Below, one piece after another: positions 1 to 8,208 of a stretch of DNA of 64,000 bases (within the stretch, counting starts at the first letter, position 1; each line of letters starts with the position of its first letter). The DNA comes from Geobacteraceae bacterium GWC2_53_11 (GTDB lineage Bacteria; Desulfobacterota; Desulfuromonadia; Geobacterales; Pseudopelobacteraceae). The stretch spans positions 1,342 through 65,341 of the forward strand of contig MGZJ01000049.1 of the NCBI GenBank assembly GCA_001802645.1. The letters are read 5' to 3'. The notes beneath the pieces are model-generated. The model searched no databases, had not been told where the DNA came from, and saw nothing but the letters and a program-made list of their open reading frames with translations. The position numbers were made by a program, and so were the translations under genes.

Positions 1-1
1 T

Positions 2-214
2 AATTCCGGAGAAAAGATTATAACCCCCCCAAATTTTGGACATTCCTGGTCAAACGTCGGTAATGAACCGCTCGTAACATACGACGACTGTGTAACCGGT
101 CACGAAGCCAATGATTATGGTCCTATCCAAGCGCAGCACGGCTTCGCTTATTATTTAACCGAAGTTGACGGCAAGCCGATTACCATCGGGCTGAATGCCT
201 ATATCAAGCCGTAA
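2..214 (+). CDS. Cupin-type glucose-6-phosphate isomerase family protein (3' end, truncated by window start)
   Basis: Open frame from base 2 reads NSGEKIITPPNFGHSWSNVGNEPLVTYDDCVTGHEANDYGPIQAQHGFAYYLTEVDGKPITIGLNAYIKP*. PPxxGHxxxNxGxEPL...DYGPI...GFAYY matches the cupin (archaeal-type) PGI family pattern. Confidence 0.7.
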   Translation, partial: NSGEKIITPPNFGHSWSNVGNEPLVTYDDCVTGHEANDYGPIQAQHGFAYYLTEVDGKPITIGLNAYIKP

Positions 215-477
215 TGAAAGCGGAAATCTATTCCATAACCTACCGGATCGCCTTGACGGACGCCCAGCAGGCCAGGCTGGACCGGAAGTGGCCCGACGGC
301 GATCCGTTCATCTCCTATGAGAAAATCGATGCCCTGCTGGAGCCGTTGCAGGTCGAAAATGTCTACTGGAACGACCACAGCGGGCAATACCTGTATTTTA
401 CCGTGTACGGGGATGATCGGGAAACCACCGTTGCCGAAGTGGTCGAGAGGTTGGAAGGGAAGCTGGGCACGGCGTAA
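214..477 (+). CDS. Hypothetical protein, 87 aa
   Basis: ORF overlapping the upstream stop (taATG); probably translationally coupled. Confidence 0.6.
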   Translation: MKAEIYSITYRIALTDAQQARLDRKWPDGDPFISYEKIDALLEPLQVENVYWNDHSGQYLYFTVYGDDRETTVAEVVERLEGKLGTA

Positions 478-487
478 TGTGACCTTC

Positions 488-1024
488 TTACTTCCTGATC
501 CCGCGGACACCCCGCTTGATCCACTCCACGCCATAGCCGATGGCGTAAAATGCCGCCATGGGGACCAGCCAGGCAACGATGCCGATCAGCATGGCGAGTA
601 GTCGTTTGAAAGGAAGATCCGCAACGGCATCCCGGTAGTTCTTCTCAATTTTATCAAACCCCGCATTACCTTCCGGCCCGATCCGGAATCTGGCCCGGGT
701 TGCCGCGATCCAGGCGGCATACCCTTGTGAGCGTGCGGCCTCGAAGATCTTACGCGGCGGCTCACCGGCAAATGCCATGCCGTCGTAGCGGCGTACCTCC
801 TCGGTTACCGAGAAAACCATCGTGCGCTCAATACTCTCCCGGTCCGGCATGAGCATGTAATAGCTTCCCGCCAGCATGACCAGGTAGATTGCTCCCGAAA
901 TGATCCAGAGACGCTGCCATGGCTGGAGCCTGAGGCTCCGCCTCGGTGCTTCCGGGACACCCCAGGTGCCGGAAGAGGATTTTTCAAGGGTTACATCCAG
1001 GGATGATTTGTTTACTTTGGGCAT
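488..1024 (-). CDS. Hypothetical membrane protein
   Basis: 178-aa ORF with two hydrophobic segments (LWIISGAIYLVMLAGSYYML; LLAMLIGIVAWLVPMAAFYAIGYGV). Confidence 0.65.
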   Translation of the reverse strand: MPKVNKSSLDVTLEKSSSGTWGVPEAPRRSLRLQPWQRLWIISGAIYLVMLAGSYYMLMPDRESIERTMVFSVTEEVRRYDGMAFAGEPPRKIFEAARSQGYAAWIAATRARFRIGPEGNAGFDKIEKNYRDAVADLPFKRLLAMLIGIVAWLVPMAAFYAIGYGVEWIKRGVRGIRK

Positions 1025-1129
1025 ACGTCACTTTGTGGTGTTGTGCTGCCGTCCAATTTTGACAGGTCACAAGGTATTTGAGACTGATTGATGCAATTTG
1101 AGACAAAAAGACACAAGGTGAACCAGCAC

Positions 1130-1720
1130 TTAGATGCTATTTTCTTGCGCGATGAAGTCTGATGCGAAGAGCCGTGCTTCCGTAATGAATTGCCGGAAAT
1201 CGGCCTGTAATGCTTCGTAATGTATCGACAGTTCTACGCTCCCCTCGGCCAGGGGGTTGGTGCGGCGCACCCTGCGCGACATGCGCCCCAACGCAGCTTC
1301 AATGCCGGATACCTTGGCGTAGGAGGGGAGCAGTTCGCCGAATATGACCGGAACGAACTCCTGAAGCCGCTGCGGCATGACGGGAAGATAGCTGTCAATG
1401 ACAGCACGGGTCGAGGCAAGGTATTCCGGGAGCGGAGTGTCCGACCAGGAGGGCCATTCCCGTGCCAGGAAATGGTCGTAGAACAGATCGACAAATACGC
1501 CCCGGTACAGGCCGTAGCGCTGGTTCAGCCGCAGCCGGCTGGCCTGGAAGTGTGCGTTGCCCTGGGCAAACGAATCGATTTTCCGGTGCAGCTTCAACCC
1601 CTGGCAGATGCGGGGGGCAAAAGCGCTTCCGATCGGCCCCTTGACAAAATCCCCCATGAAGTTGCCGACCAGCAGCTCCGGATCGTTCCCGGACAGGTAC
1701 ATGTGGAAGAGAATATTCAT
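1130..1720 (-). CDS. acpH: Acyl carrier protein phosphodiesterase (AcpH/DUF479 family)
   Basis: MNILFHMYLSGNDPELLVGNFMGDFVKG...LHRKIDSFAQ is the AcpH family signature. Confidence 0.8.
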   Translation of the reverse strand: MNILFHMYLSGNDPELLVGNFMGDFVKGPIGSAFAPRICQGLKLHRKIDSFAQGNAHFQASRLRLNQRYGLYRGVFVDLFYDHFLAREWPSWSDTPLPEYLASTRAVIDSYLPVMPQRLQEFVPVIFGELLPSYAKVSGIEAALGRMSRRVRRTNPLAEGSVELSIHYEALQADFRQFITEARLFASDFIAQENSI

Positions 1721-1729
1721 TGTTCCGCT

Positions 1730-2107
1730 CTACTTCAGGAGGGCCACTTTGACGGCATCGTCGATGAAGCTCTCCTCGATGGCTTCCCTGGCCCACGGTT
1801 CCTTGCACTGCGCCAGTACTCCGGCGGCACCTTCGGCTACGGCAGGGATGTCGCTCCAGAGCGCATTGCGAATGCTCCGCAGTTCATCGGCAGCCGCTTT
1901 TCTGCCGCCGGCCCATTCCCGGCATTGTCCGCAGAGGAGGGCGAGTGTTTCCGGAGCGGGGGAGGTGTCAGGGTTATGATCCCAGACGCGCAAATCATCC
2001 TTGCTTCCGCACCATTCGCAGGCAAAGCCGGCCCGTTTGCTGATTGTTTTTCCGAAGGAACTGATCTCCTCCAGACGTTCTTTATTGCCCTGATACCCTT
2101 TTGCCAT
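1730..2107 (-). CDS. PhnA-like zinc-binding domain protein
   Basis: CEWCGSKDDLRVWD...LALLCGQCREW...LRSIRNALWSDIPAV resembles PhnA N-terminal (CELCG...LLCxxC...LxxSMWSExPAV). Confidence 0.5.
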   Translation of the reverse strand: MAKGYQGNKERLEEISSFGKTISKRAGFACEWCGSKDDLRVWDHNPDTSPAPETLALLCGQCREWAGGRKAAADELRSIRNALWSDIPAVAEGAAGVLAQCKEPWAREAIEESFIDDAVKVALLK

Positions 2108-2296
2108 GGCTGGTTGTCCTTACGTATTCCGGGATTCAAACACGGAATTTCCTTTCCGGCGGAACTGTGATACATGTTTCGTTAGTTTTGCTTTTATGCT
2201 CTGAAGCAAAGCTACTGTAACATAAGAAAAGCTGACTGAATACAGCGAGTAACGAAATACCGCATATTCAAAATACCGCTTTCGAAGGGATGTACT

Positions 2297-2965
2297 ATGG
2301 CAAGGACTCTTGTTGTTCTGGCATTGTTACTGGGTATGGCGACGGCATCTTTTGCCCAGGCCGCCGGTGAGCTGGCCGGCACGTACCGGTTGGAGGGGAA
2401 TGGGGGAGGAACCCTTGAGCTTCATGCCGACGGAACCGCTTCCCTGGCTGGCAAGGAGACCATGTGGGCTGCCACGGACAACCAGATAAGTATCGGACTC
2501 GATATCATGTCCTATGCGCTGCAGGGGGATCGTCTGGTGCTGACGAAGGGGGCTACGCGGATCGTCTGGAAGAAGGTGCGAACAGGTAAGGGGCAGAAGG
2601 GGGGCCAGAGCTCCTCATCCGACGCCGATCATGAGGCAAAGCGCGTGCTCACAAGCACGGCCTGGTGCTCATTTACCTATAACAAGACGACCGGCACCTC
2701 GACCACCCGTAAGGTACTCTTTCATCCGGACGGAACCATGACCATGAACGACGGACGTGAAACCTACAGCAAGGGATATGCTGGCACCGTTGCCGGGCAG
2801 TCGGACAGCGCCACTACGATGCAGTGGAAGCTTGAAAACCTCAAACTGTTCGTGGACCAGCGGAACGGCGCCGGCTATCAGGACATCGGAGTGACCGCGA
2901 CCCGGAATTCGAACGGCTACGTGATACTGCATGCCGAAGGGCGTGAGTATTCGATGTGCAAATAA
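2297..2965 (+). CDS. Secreted hypothetical protein
   Basis: N-terminal signal peptide (MARTLVVLALLLGMATASFAQA) followed by a beta-rich sequence. Confidence 0.6.
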   Translation: MARTLVVLALLLGMATASFAQAAGELAGTYRLEGNGGGTLELHADGTASLAGKETMWAATDNQISIGLDIMSYALQGDRLVLTKGATRIVWKKVRTGKGQKGGQSSSSDADHEAKRVLTSTAWCSFTYNKTTGTSTTRKVLFHPDGTMTMNDGRETYSKGYAGTVAGQSDSATTMQWKLENLKLFVDQRNGAGYQDIGVTATRNSNGYVILHAEGREYSMCK

Positions 2966-2981
2966 CGATTTAGAGGGTGTC

Positions 2982-3779
2982 ATGAATACATACAACGAAT
3001 TTTTACAGGAAGCCGTTACGGCTGCACAGATCGCCGGGCGCTATCAAAAGTACCGTTTTGCCTCGGTCCTGAATGTGGAGCTGAAAGGTGATAAGGACCT
3101 GGTGACCGAGGTGGACAAGGAGTCAGAGCGTCTGATCGTGGGGCACCTGCTCTCATGCTTTCCCGACCACGACATTGTGGCCGAGGAGAATGTTTATGCT
3201 GTGAAAGGTTCCCGGTTCCGTTGGGTCATTGATCCGGTAGACGGCACGACCAACTATGCCCATGGCTTTCCCTGGTTCTGCGCTTCAATCGGGTTGGAAA
3301 TGGACGGTGAACTGGTCGCCGGGGTGATCTATAACCCGGTGTATGATGAACTCTTTACGGCGACCAAGGGGGAGGGCGCCTTTCTGAATGGCGTTCGCCT
3401 GTCGGTCTCAGCCCGCTCCCCGCTGAAAAATACCCTGCTCGGCACCGGCTTTCCCTACGACTGCGCCACCGACCCGGCCAATAATTTTGCCAGTTTCATG
3501 GCATTCCAGAAGAGCGCCCGGGGAATTCGCCGGGCTGGGGCAGCTGCTCTTGACCTGGCCTATGTGGCTGCCGGGAGGCTGGACGGTTTCTGGGAGCTCA
3601 AGCTGAAGCCGTGGGATGTGGCGGCCGGTGTTCTGCTGGTGCGCGAAGCAGGGGGGACGGTGACGACGTTCGACGGCTCACCCTACGACATCTTCAACGG
3701 CCGGATCGTGGCCAGCAACGGGTTGATTCATGATGAGATGGTTGCCAAACTTGCAGAGGCTGCCTCCGGTGAATCATAA
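2982..3779 (+). CDS. suhB: Inositol monophosphatase family protein
   Basis: DPVDGTTNYAHGFPWF, EVDKESERLI and WDVAAGVLLVREAGG motifs; ATG 2982 chosen. Confidence 0.85.
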   Translation: MNTYNEFLQEAVTAAQIAGRYQKYRFASVLNVELKGDKDLVTEVDKESERLIVGHLLSCFPDHDIVAEENVYAVKGSRFRWVIDPVDGTTNYAHGFPWFCASIGLEMDGELVAGVIYNPVYDELFTATKGEGAFLNGVRLSVSARSPLKNTLLGTGFPYDCATDPANNFASFMAFQKSARGIRRAGAAALDLAYVAAGRLDGFWELKLKPWDVAAGVLLVREAGGTVTTFDGSPYDIFNGRIVASNGLIHDEMVAKLAEAASGES

Positions 3780-3838
3780 AGCCAGACCATAATTTTCCGC
3801 CCTCGGTCCGGTTCCGTATGGTCCTGTTTTTTCTCCCG

Positions 3839-3847
3839 TTATCCACA
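3839..3847 (+). promoter_or_regulatory. Perfect DnaA box (TTATCCACA)
   Basis: Exact consensus 9-mer in an intergenic region. Confidence 0.5.
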
Positions 3848-4028
3848 CAGTTACGTCTTCATTAACAGCTCCGGTACCTTTCGGATGAAATGTATATTGC
3901 ATACCGTTTAAAATAACTATTGACACATTATTACAGGTAGTTACAGGCAGTGCCTATTCATTATGCAAACCGTTAAAAACCTCAGGATTACGTGACATTC
4001 TTCCAGGCAGCTTCTCTCTATCAACAGG

Positions 4029-4037
4029 TTATCCACA
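4029..4037 (+). promoter_or_regulatory. Perfect DnaA box (TTATCCACA)
   Basis: Exact consensus 9-mer, same strand, about 190 bp from the first. Confidence 0.5.
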
Positions 4038-4237
4038 GCTTTTGTGGAGAGCACTTTTTACCCGGTTTCTTTACTATCGCTGTAGTTTTTTACATACCGT
4101 TTCAGTACAGGCAGTTGCACCGTTTTTACATGAAAGTTGCCGGCGTCATGGTCTCTCACACATAGTCAGGACAGGTTCGCGCTCAAACCCCTTGCTTTCC
4201 CTGCCTGTCTCAAATAATACTGGCTTCATCTGCACCA

Positions 4238-4882
4238 GTGCGAATTAAAGGTAAACCTGTGGGCAATTACAGCATCGTCGTACTCGACTTTGAAACAACC
4301 GGGCTCTCGCCGAATTACGGTGACCGGGCCATTGAAATCGGTGCCGTCCTGATCGAGAACAACCGGATTGTGGATCGTTTTCAGAGCCTGATGAATCCGG
4401 GCATGCGAATCAGCCGTTTCATCGAGGAATACACCGGAATTACCAATCAGATGGTAAGTTCTGCTCCGTCCGCTGCCGAGGTCATGGAGCAATTTGCCGG
4501 GTTCATGGCGGATCATCATCTGGTCGCCCACAATGCCGGCTTCGACAGCCGTTTCCTTGATGCCGAACTGCAGCGCATCAACCTCCAGCGCAGCCGACAA
4601 TTTGCCTGTTCCATGCTCATCTCCCGCCGCATCTACCCGGAATCTCCCGGTCACAGTCTTGAAACACTGGTCCGTTTTAAAAAGCTGAAGACGGACGGGG
4701 TACATCACCGGGCGCTTGCCGATGCCGAGATGACTGGCCATCTCTGGACCGGGATGATCAACGATTTGAAGGAAGGTTACCGGCTCCGGCAGGTGCCGTT
4801 CGAGCTGATGCAGCAGCTGTCTAAAGTGTCCCGGTCCACCGCACCCGCCTTTTTACAAAAAGCTTCGGATAAACAGGGATAG
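4238..4882 (+). CDS. DnaQ-like 3'-5' exonuclease (DNA pol III epsilon family)
   Basis: VLDFETTGLSP...IEIGAVLIEN (Exo I), LVAHNAGFDSRFLDAEL (Exo II), HRALADAEMTGHLW (Exo III). Confidence 0.85.
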   Translation: MRIKGKPVGNYSIVVLDFETTGLSPNYGDRAIEIGAVLIENNRIVDRFQSLMNPGMRISRFIEEYTGITNQMVSSAPSAAEVMEQFAGFMADHHLVAHNAGFDSRFLDAELQRINLQRSRQFACSMLISRRIYPESPGHSLETLVRFKKLKTDGVHHRALADAEMTGHLWTGMINDLKEGYRLRQVPFELMQQLSKVSRSTAPAFLQKASDKQG

Positions 4883-4898
4883 AGTGTGTCAAGGAGTG

Positions 4899-4933
4899 TC
4901 ATGTTGTATCATGTTGTACGAAATGATGTTGTG
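4899..4933. repeat. Short tandem repeat, TCATGTTGTA x2 plus a degenerate third copy
   Basis: tcatgttgta|tcatgttgta|cgaaa|tgatgttgtg read directly. Confidence 0.6.
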
Positions 4934-5005
4934 TCGTGTGTGCGGTGCAATCGTGTCTGACGGCGGGTACAGCATGGTATGCGGCTCGCCGGAACGGCTT
5001 TTTTG

Positions 5006-5035
5006 TTGACCGAAATGGATGGGTAACAGTATATT
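5006..5035 (+). promoter_or_regulatory. Candidate sigma-70 promoter upstream of gapN
   Basis: TTGACC (5006-5011), 18-bp spacer, TATATT (5030-5035). Confidence 0.45.
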
Positions 5036-5099
5036 CCGTAACAGGAATTAGAACAGAGATGGCAAGGAATCAGACAGCCCCGGCTTCCCCCGTTGGAAT

Positions 5100-5137
5100 T
5101 GTGGCTTGCGACAATGTCGCAGGCCACAGCCGTTTTT
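5100..5137 (+). terminator. Intrinsic-terminator-like hairpin in the gapN leader
   Basis: TGTGGCTTGCGACA-a-TGTCGCAGGCCACA (14-bp arms, one G-U) followed by GCCGTTTTT. Confidence 0.5.
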
Positions 5138-5178
5138 GCCGGATCAGCTCTACATCACAACTTTACGAAAGCACCGCT

Positions 5179-6798
5179 ATGATACCAAAAATAGAAGCAC
5201 TCTTTCCCGGACAGGGTCAGATTCCTGAACAGTTCCGTATTGAACAGCCGATCAGGCAGGAATGTTATCTGATTGACGGCGAGCTGCGCCGCTGGCAGGG
5301 GCCGCTGCAGGACGTGCTCTCCCCGGTCTGGATGCGCACCGCTGCCGGCAATCAGCAGAAACTGATCGGTGCTGCTCCGTTGTTGAGTGAGGAAGCTGCA
5401 CTGGAGACACTGGATGTGGCAGTACGGGCCTACTCAAACGGACGCGGTGTCTGGCCGACCATGTCGGTGGGGGAGCGGATCAAGTGCGTACAGCGTTTTA
5501 CCTCCGCCCTGCTGCTGAAGCGGCAGGAGATTGTCACGCTGTTGATGTGGGAGATCGGCAAGTCACTGCATGAAGCGGAGCGGGAGTTTGACCGGACCAT
5601 GACGTATATCCGGGACACGCTGGAAGCTCTGAAAGAGCTGGACCGGGCGTCGTCCCGCTTTGTCATCCAGCAGGGGATTATCGGCCAGATCCGCCGCGCC
5701 CCGCTCGGAGTGGTGCTCTGTATGGGGCCGTACAATTTCCCGCTTTATGAAACCTTTACCACCCTGATTCCGGCACTGGTCATGGGCAACACGATCCTGC
5801 TGAAACCGCCCCGTTTCGGCGTCCTGATCTTCCAGCCGTTGCTGGAAGCGCTGCGCGATGCCTTTCCGGCCGGCGTTGTCAACACGGTGTACGGCGACGG
5901 CGAAGTCGTGGTTCCTCCGCTGATGGCGTCCGGCAAGGTGGATGTGCTCGGTTTTATCGGCACCCACCGGGTTGCCGATGCCCTGCGGGCGGTGCATCCG
6001 CGTCCGCACCGGCTACGCTGCGTGCTGGGGCTTGATGCCAAGAATCCGGCGGTGATCCTGCCGGATGCCGACCTTGAGCTGGCGGTGTCCGAATGTATCC
6101 AGGGAAGTCTGACCTTCAACGGCCAGCGCTGCACCGCACTGAAAATCATGTTTGTCCACCGCTCCATCGTCGATGACTTTCTCGGACGGATGTCGGCGCG
6201 GATCAGTGCACTGACATGCGGCATGCCGTGGGAACAGGGCGTGATGGTGACGCCGCTCCCTGAACCGGAAAAACCGGCCTATCTTGCGGGTTTGGTTGAT
6301 GATGCCACAGCCTGCGGTGCCCGGATCGTCAATCCTGGCGGCGGCGCCAGCAGCGGGTCGTTCTTTTACCCGGCAATGCTCTATCCGGTGACACCTGTCA
6401 TGCGGGTTTACAGTGAAGAACAGTTCGGCCCGGTTATTCCCATCGTGCCGTTTGATGATATCCGCGAGCCGATCGAGTACGTCGTGGCTTCAAATTACGG
6501 CCAGCAGGCCAGTATCTTCGGGCAGAACAGCGATCTGCTTGCCCAGCTGGTCGATGCCCTGGTCAACCAGGTCTGCCGCATCAACATCAACAGCCAATGT
6601 CAGCGCAGTCCTGACAGCTTTCCGTTCAACGGGCGGAAAAACTCTGCCGACGGCACCCAGTCCGTCACCGATGCGTTGCGGGTTTTTTCCATCCGGATTG
6701 TCGTGGCGGCACGTGAAACCGAGGCGAACCGGGAGATCATCACCGATATCGTTCGCGACCGGAAATCGCATTTTCTTTCAACTGATTACATGCTGTAA
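5179..6798 (+). CDS. gapN: NADP-dependent glyceraldehyde-3-phosphate dehydrogenase (GapN-type aldehyde dehydrogenase)
   Basis: ALDH fold: GPYNFPLYE, FNGQRCTALK; GapN-like C-terminus (NINSQCQRSPDSFPFNGRKNSADGTQSV). ATG 5179 preferred over the ORF start at 4936. Confidence 0.8.
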   Translation: MIPKIEALFPGQGQIPEQFRIEQPIRQECYLIDGELRRWQGPLQDVLSPVWMRTAAGNQQKLIGAAPLLSEEAALETLDVAVRAYSNGRGVWPTMSVGERIKCVQRFTSALLLKRQEIVTLLMWEIGKSLHEAEREFDRTMTYIRDTLEALKELDRASSRFVIQQGIIGQIRRAPLGVVLCMGPYNFPLYETFTTLIPALVMGNTILLKPPRFGVLIFQPLLEALRDAFPAGVVNTVYGDGEVVVPPLMASGKVDVLGFIGTHRVADALRAVHPRPHRLRCVLGLDAKNPAVILPDADLELAVSECIQGSLTFNGQRCTALKIMFVHRSIVDDFLGRMSARISALTCGMPWEQGVMVTPLPEPEKPAYLAGLVDDATACGARIVNPGGGASSGSFFYPAMLYPVTPVMRVYSEEQFGPVIPIVPFDDIREPIEYVVASNYGQQASIFGQNSDLLAQLVDALVNQVCRININSQCQRSPDSFPFNGRKNSADGTQSVTDALRVFSIRIVVAARETEANREIITDIVRDRKSHFLSTDYML

Positions 6799-6821
6799 TT
6801 TCAAGTAGTGGAGTAATGGTA

Positions 6822-7628
6822 ATGGCTGCAACTCTTGACGAAAAAAAAGGGAAACTCCGCTCTCTTCTGGCCGACATGGGGGGCTGTGTGATCGGCTTTT
6901 CGGGTGGGGTCGATTCGACGCTGCTCTTTGCGGTGGCGGCTGATGTCCTGGGTGAGCGTGCGCTGGCGGTGACGGCGACCTCCAAGACCTATCCGGAACG
7001 GGAGCTGATTGAAGCGCGGGAGCTGGCCGGACGGATCGGCGGTCGCCACCGGGTGATCGTGTCTGAAGAACTGGATATACCCGAGTTTCGCGATAATCCA
7101 CGCAACCGCTGCTATTACTGCAAGAAGGAACTGTTCGGCAAACTGCGGGACATCGCTGACCGGGAAGAGCTTGGCTACGTGCTGGACGGCACGAATTGTG
7201 ACGACGCGAGCGATCACCGGCCGGGGAGGGTGGCGGCGGGGGAGCTGCAGGTGCGCAGCCCGCTGGAGGAAGCCGGGTTCACCAAACAGGATATCCGCGA
7301 TCTTTCCCGTGACATGGGACTCACGACTTGGGATAAACCGGCCTTCGCCTGTCTCTCCAGCCGTTTTCCCTACGGCACTTCCATAACTCCCGAGCGGGTC
7401 GATCAGGTGGGAGCGGCCGAAGAGGCGCTGCGAGGGCTGGGGTTTCGGACCTTGCGGGTGCGCTATCATGGCGATGTGGCCCGGATCGAACTGGGTAAAG
7501 AGGAGTTTGACCGTGCAACCGGAGATTTGCGGGACGATGTGGTCAGGCTGGTGAAGCGGGCAGGTTTTGTCTATGTGGCGCTTGATCTGCAGGGGTATCG
7601 TACCGGGGCCATGAACGAAGCGCCATGA
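6822..7628 (+). CDS. larE: ATP-dependent sacrificial sulfur transferase LarE
   Basis: PP-loop GFSGGVDSTLL; NPRNRCYYCKKELFGKL; AFACLSSRFPYGTSIT. Confidence 0.88.
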   Translation: MAATLDEKKGKLRSLLADMGGCVIGFSGGVDSTLLFAVAADVLGERALAVTATSKTYPERELIEARELAGRIGGRHRVIVSEELDIPEFRDNPRNRCYYCKKELFGKLRDIADREELGYVLDGTNCDDASDHRPGRVAAGELQVRSPLEEAGFTKQDIRDLSRDMGLTTWDKPAFACLSSRFPYGTSITPERVDQVGAAEEALRGLGFRTLRVRYHGDVARIELGKEEFDRATGDLRDDVVRLVKRAGFVYVALDLQGYRTGAMNEAP

Positions 7629-7640
7629 TGCGGGGATCGG

Positions 7641-8042
7641 TTACTCCGCTTGCCGGATGAAACGGCCATAGTCGGCATCTGATTCAAGAATGTGATGTTT
7701 GAGCCATGTTTTGAGGAACGTCAGGACATCAAGGGAAATGCTGACGTTTCCGTTTTGAAAATCCTGCTGAAACCTGGTGGCTTTGAGAACAAAACTGTCA
7801 TGTTCCCGTAGATGTTCGGTCAACTTCGGATATGAATGTTCGCGCATCCAGCTGGCTTCCGCGTCAAAATGATACCCTGCGTACTCGATGAGTCCGGTAA
7901 GAACAGCGCCAAATGCATCATCCGGAGCACCCAGGATATAATCATCATAGGTCTTGTTGAGCAGGTCCACCAGGTGCTGATGGTGCTCGTCGAACTGTGT
8001 GATCCCCGTATTGAAACTTGTATCCCATTCAACAAACGGCAT
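7641..8042 (-). CDS. Bacteriohemerythrin
   Basis: W...GITQFDEHHQHLVDLLN...YAGYHFDAEASWM...HLREHDSF...WLKHHILESDADYG diiron ligand pattern. Confidence 0.9.
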   Translation of the reverse strand: MPFVEWDTSFNTGITQFDEHHQHLVDLLNKTYDDYILGAPDDAFGAVLTGLIEYAGYHFDAEASWMREHSYPKLTEHLREHDSFVLKATRFQQDFQNGNVSISLDVLTFLKTWLKHHILESDADYGRFIRQAE

Positions 8043-8208
8043 TGTTTGTTACCACCATATAAGTAAGTGCTGTCATGTCGGCAAATCAGAGGAAATACGT
8101 GGAAATACGGTTAATGTCAACCAATAATATTCATCTGGGAATCCCGGCAGAGTCATACTCTCTGGACCCGCCGGTTCCCTCATTTCTCTTTATTCCCCCT
8201 GCCTCTCT

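Noticed and set aside
1220-2170. 316-aa + strand ORF antisense to acpH and the PhnA-like gene
   Set aside because: Lies opposite two genes with recognisable family motifs; its own translation shows no family signature, consistent with a GC-driven shadow ORF.
2255-2279. AAATACCGC direct repeat upstream of the 2297 secreted protein
   Set aside because: Only two 9-bp copies 16 bp apart; too little to claim a regulatory site.
3780-4237. Calling this intergenic region the chromosomal oriC
   Set aside because: Only two perfect DnaA boxes and no dnaA/dnaN/gyrB context in the window; reported as a lead instead.
6801-7469. 222-aa - strand ORF antisense to larE
   Set aside because: Shadow ORF; larE has clear PP-loop and Cys motifs on the opposite strand.
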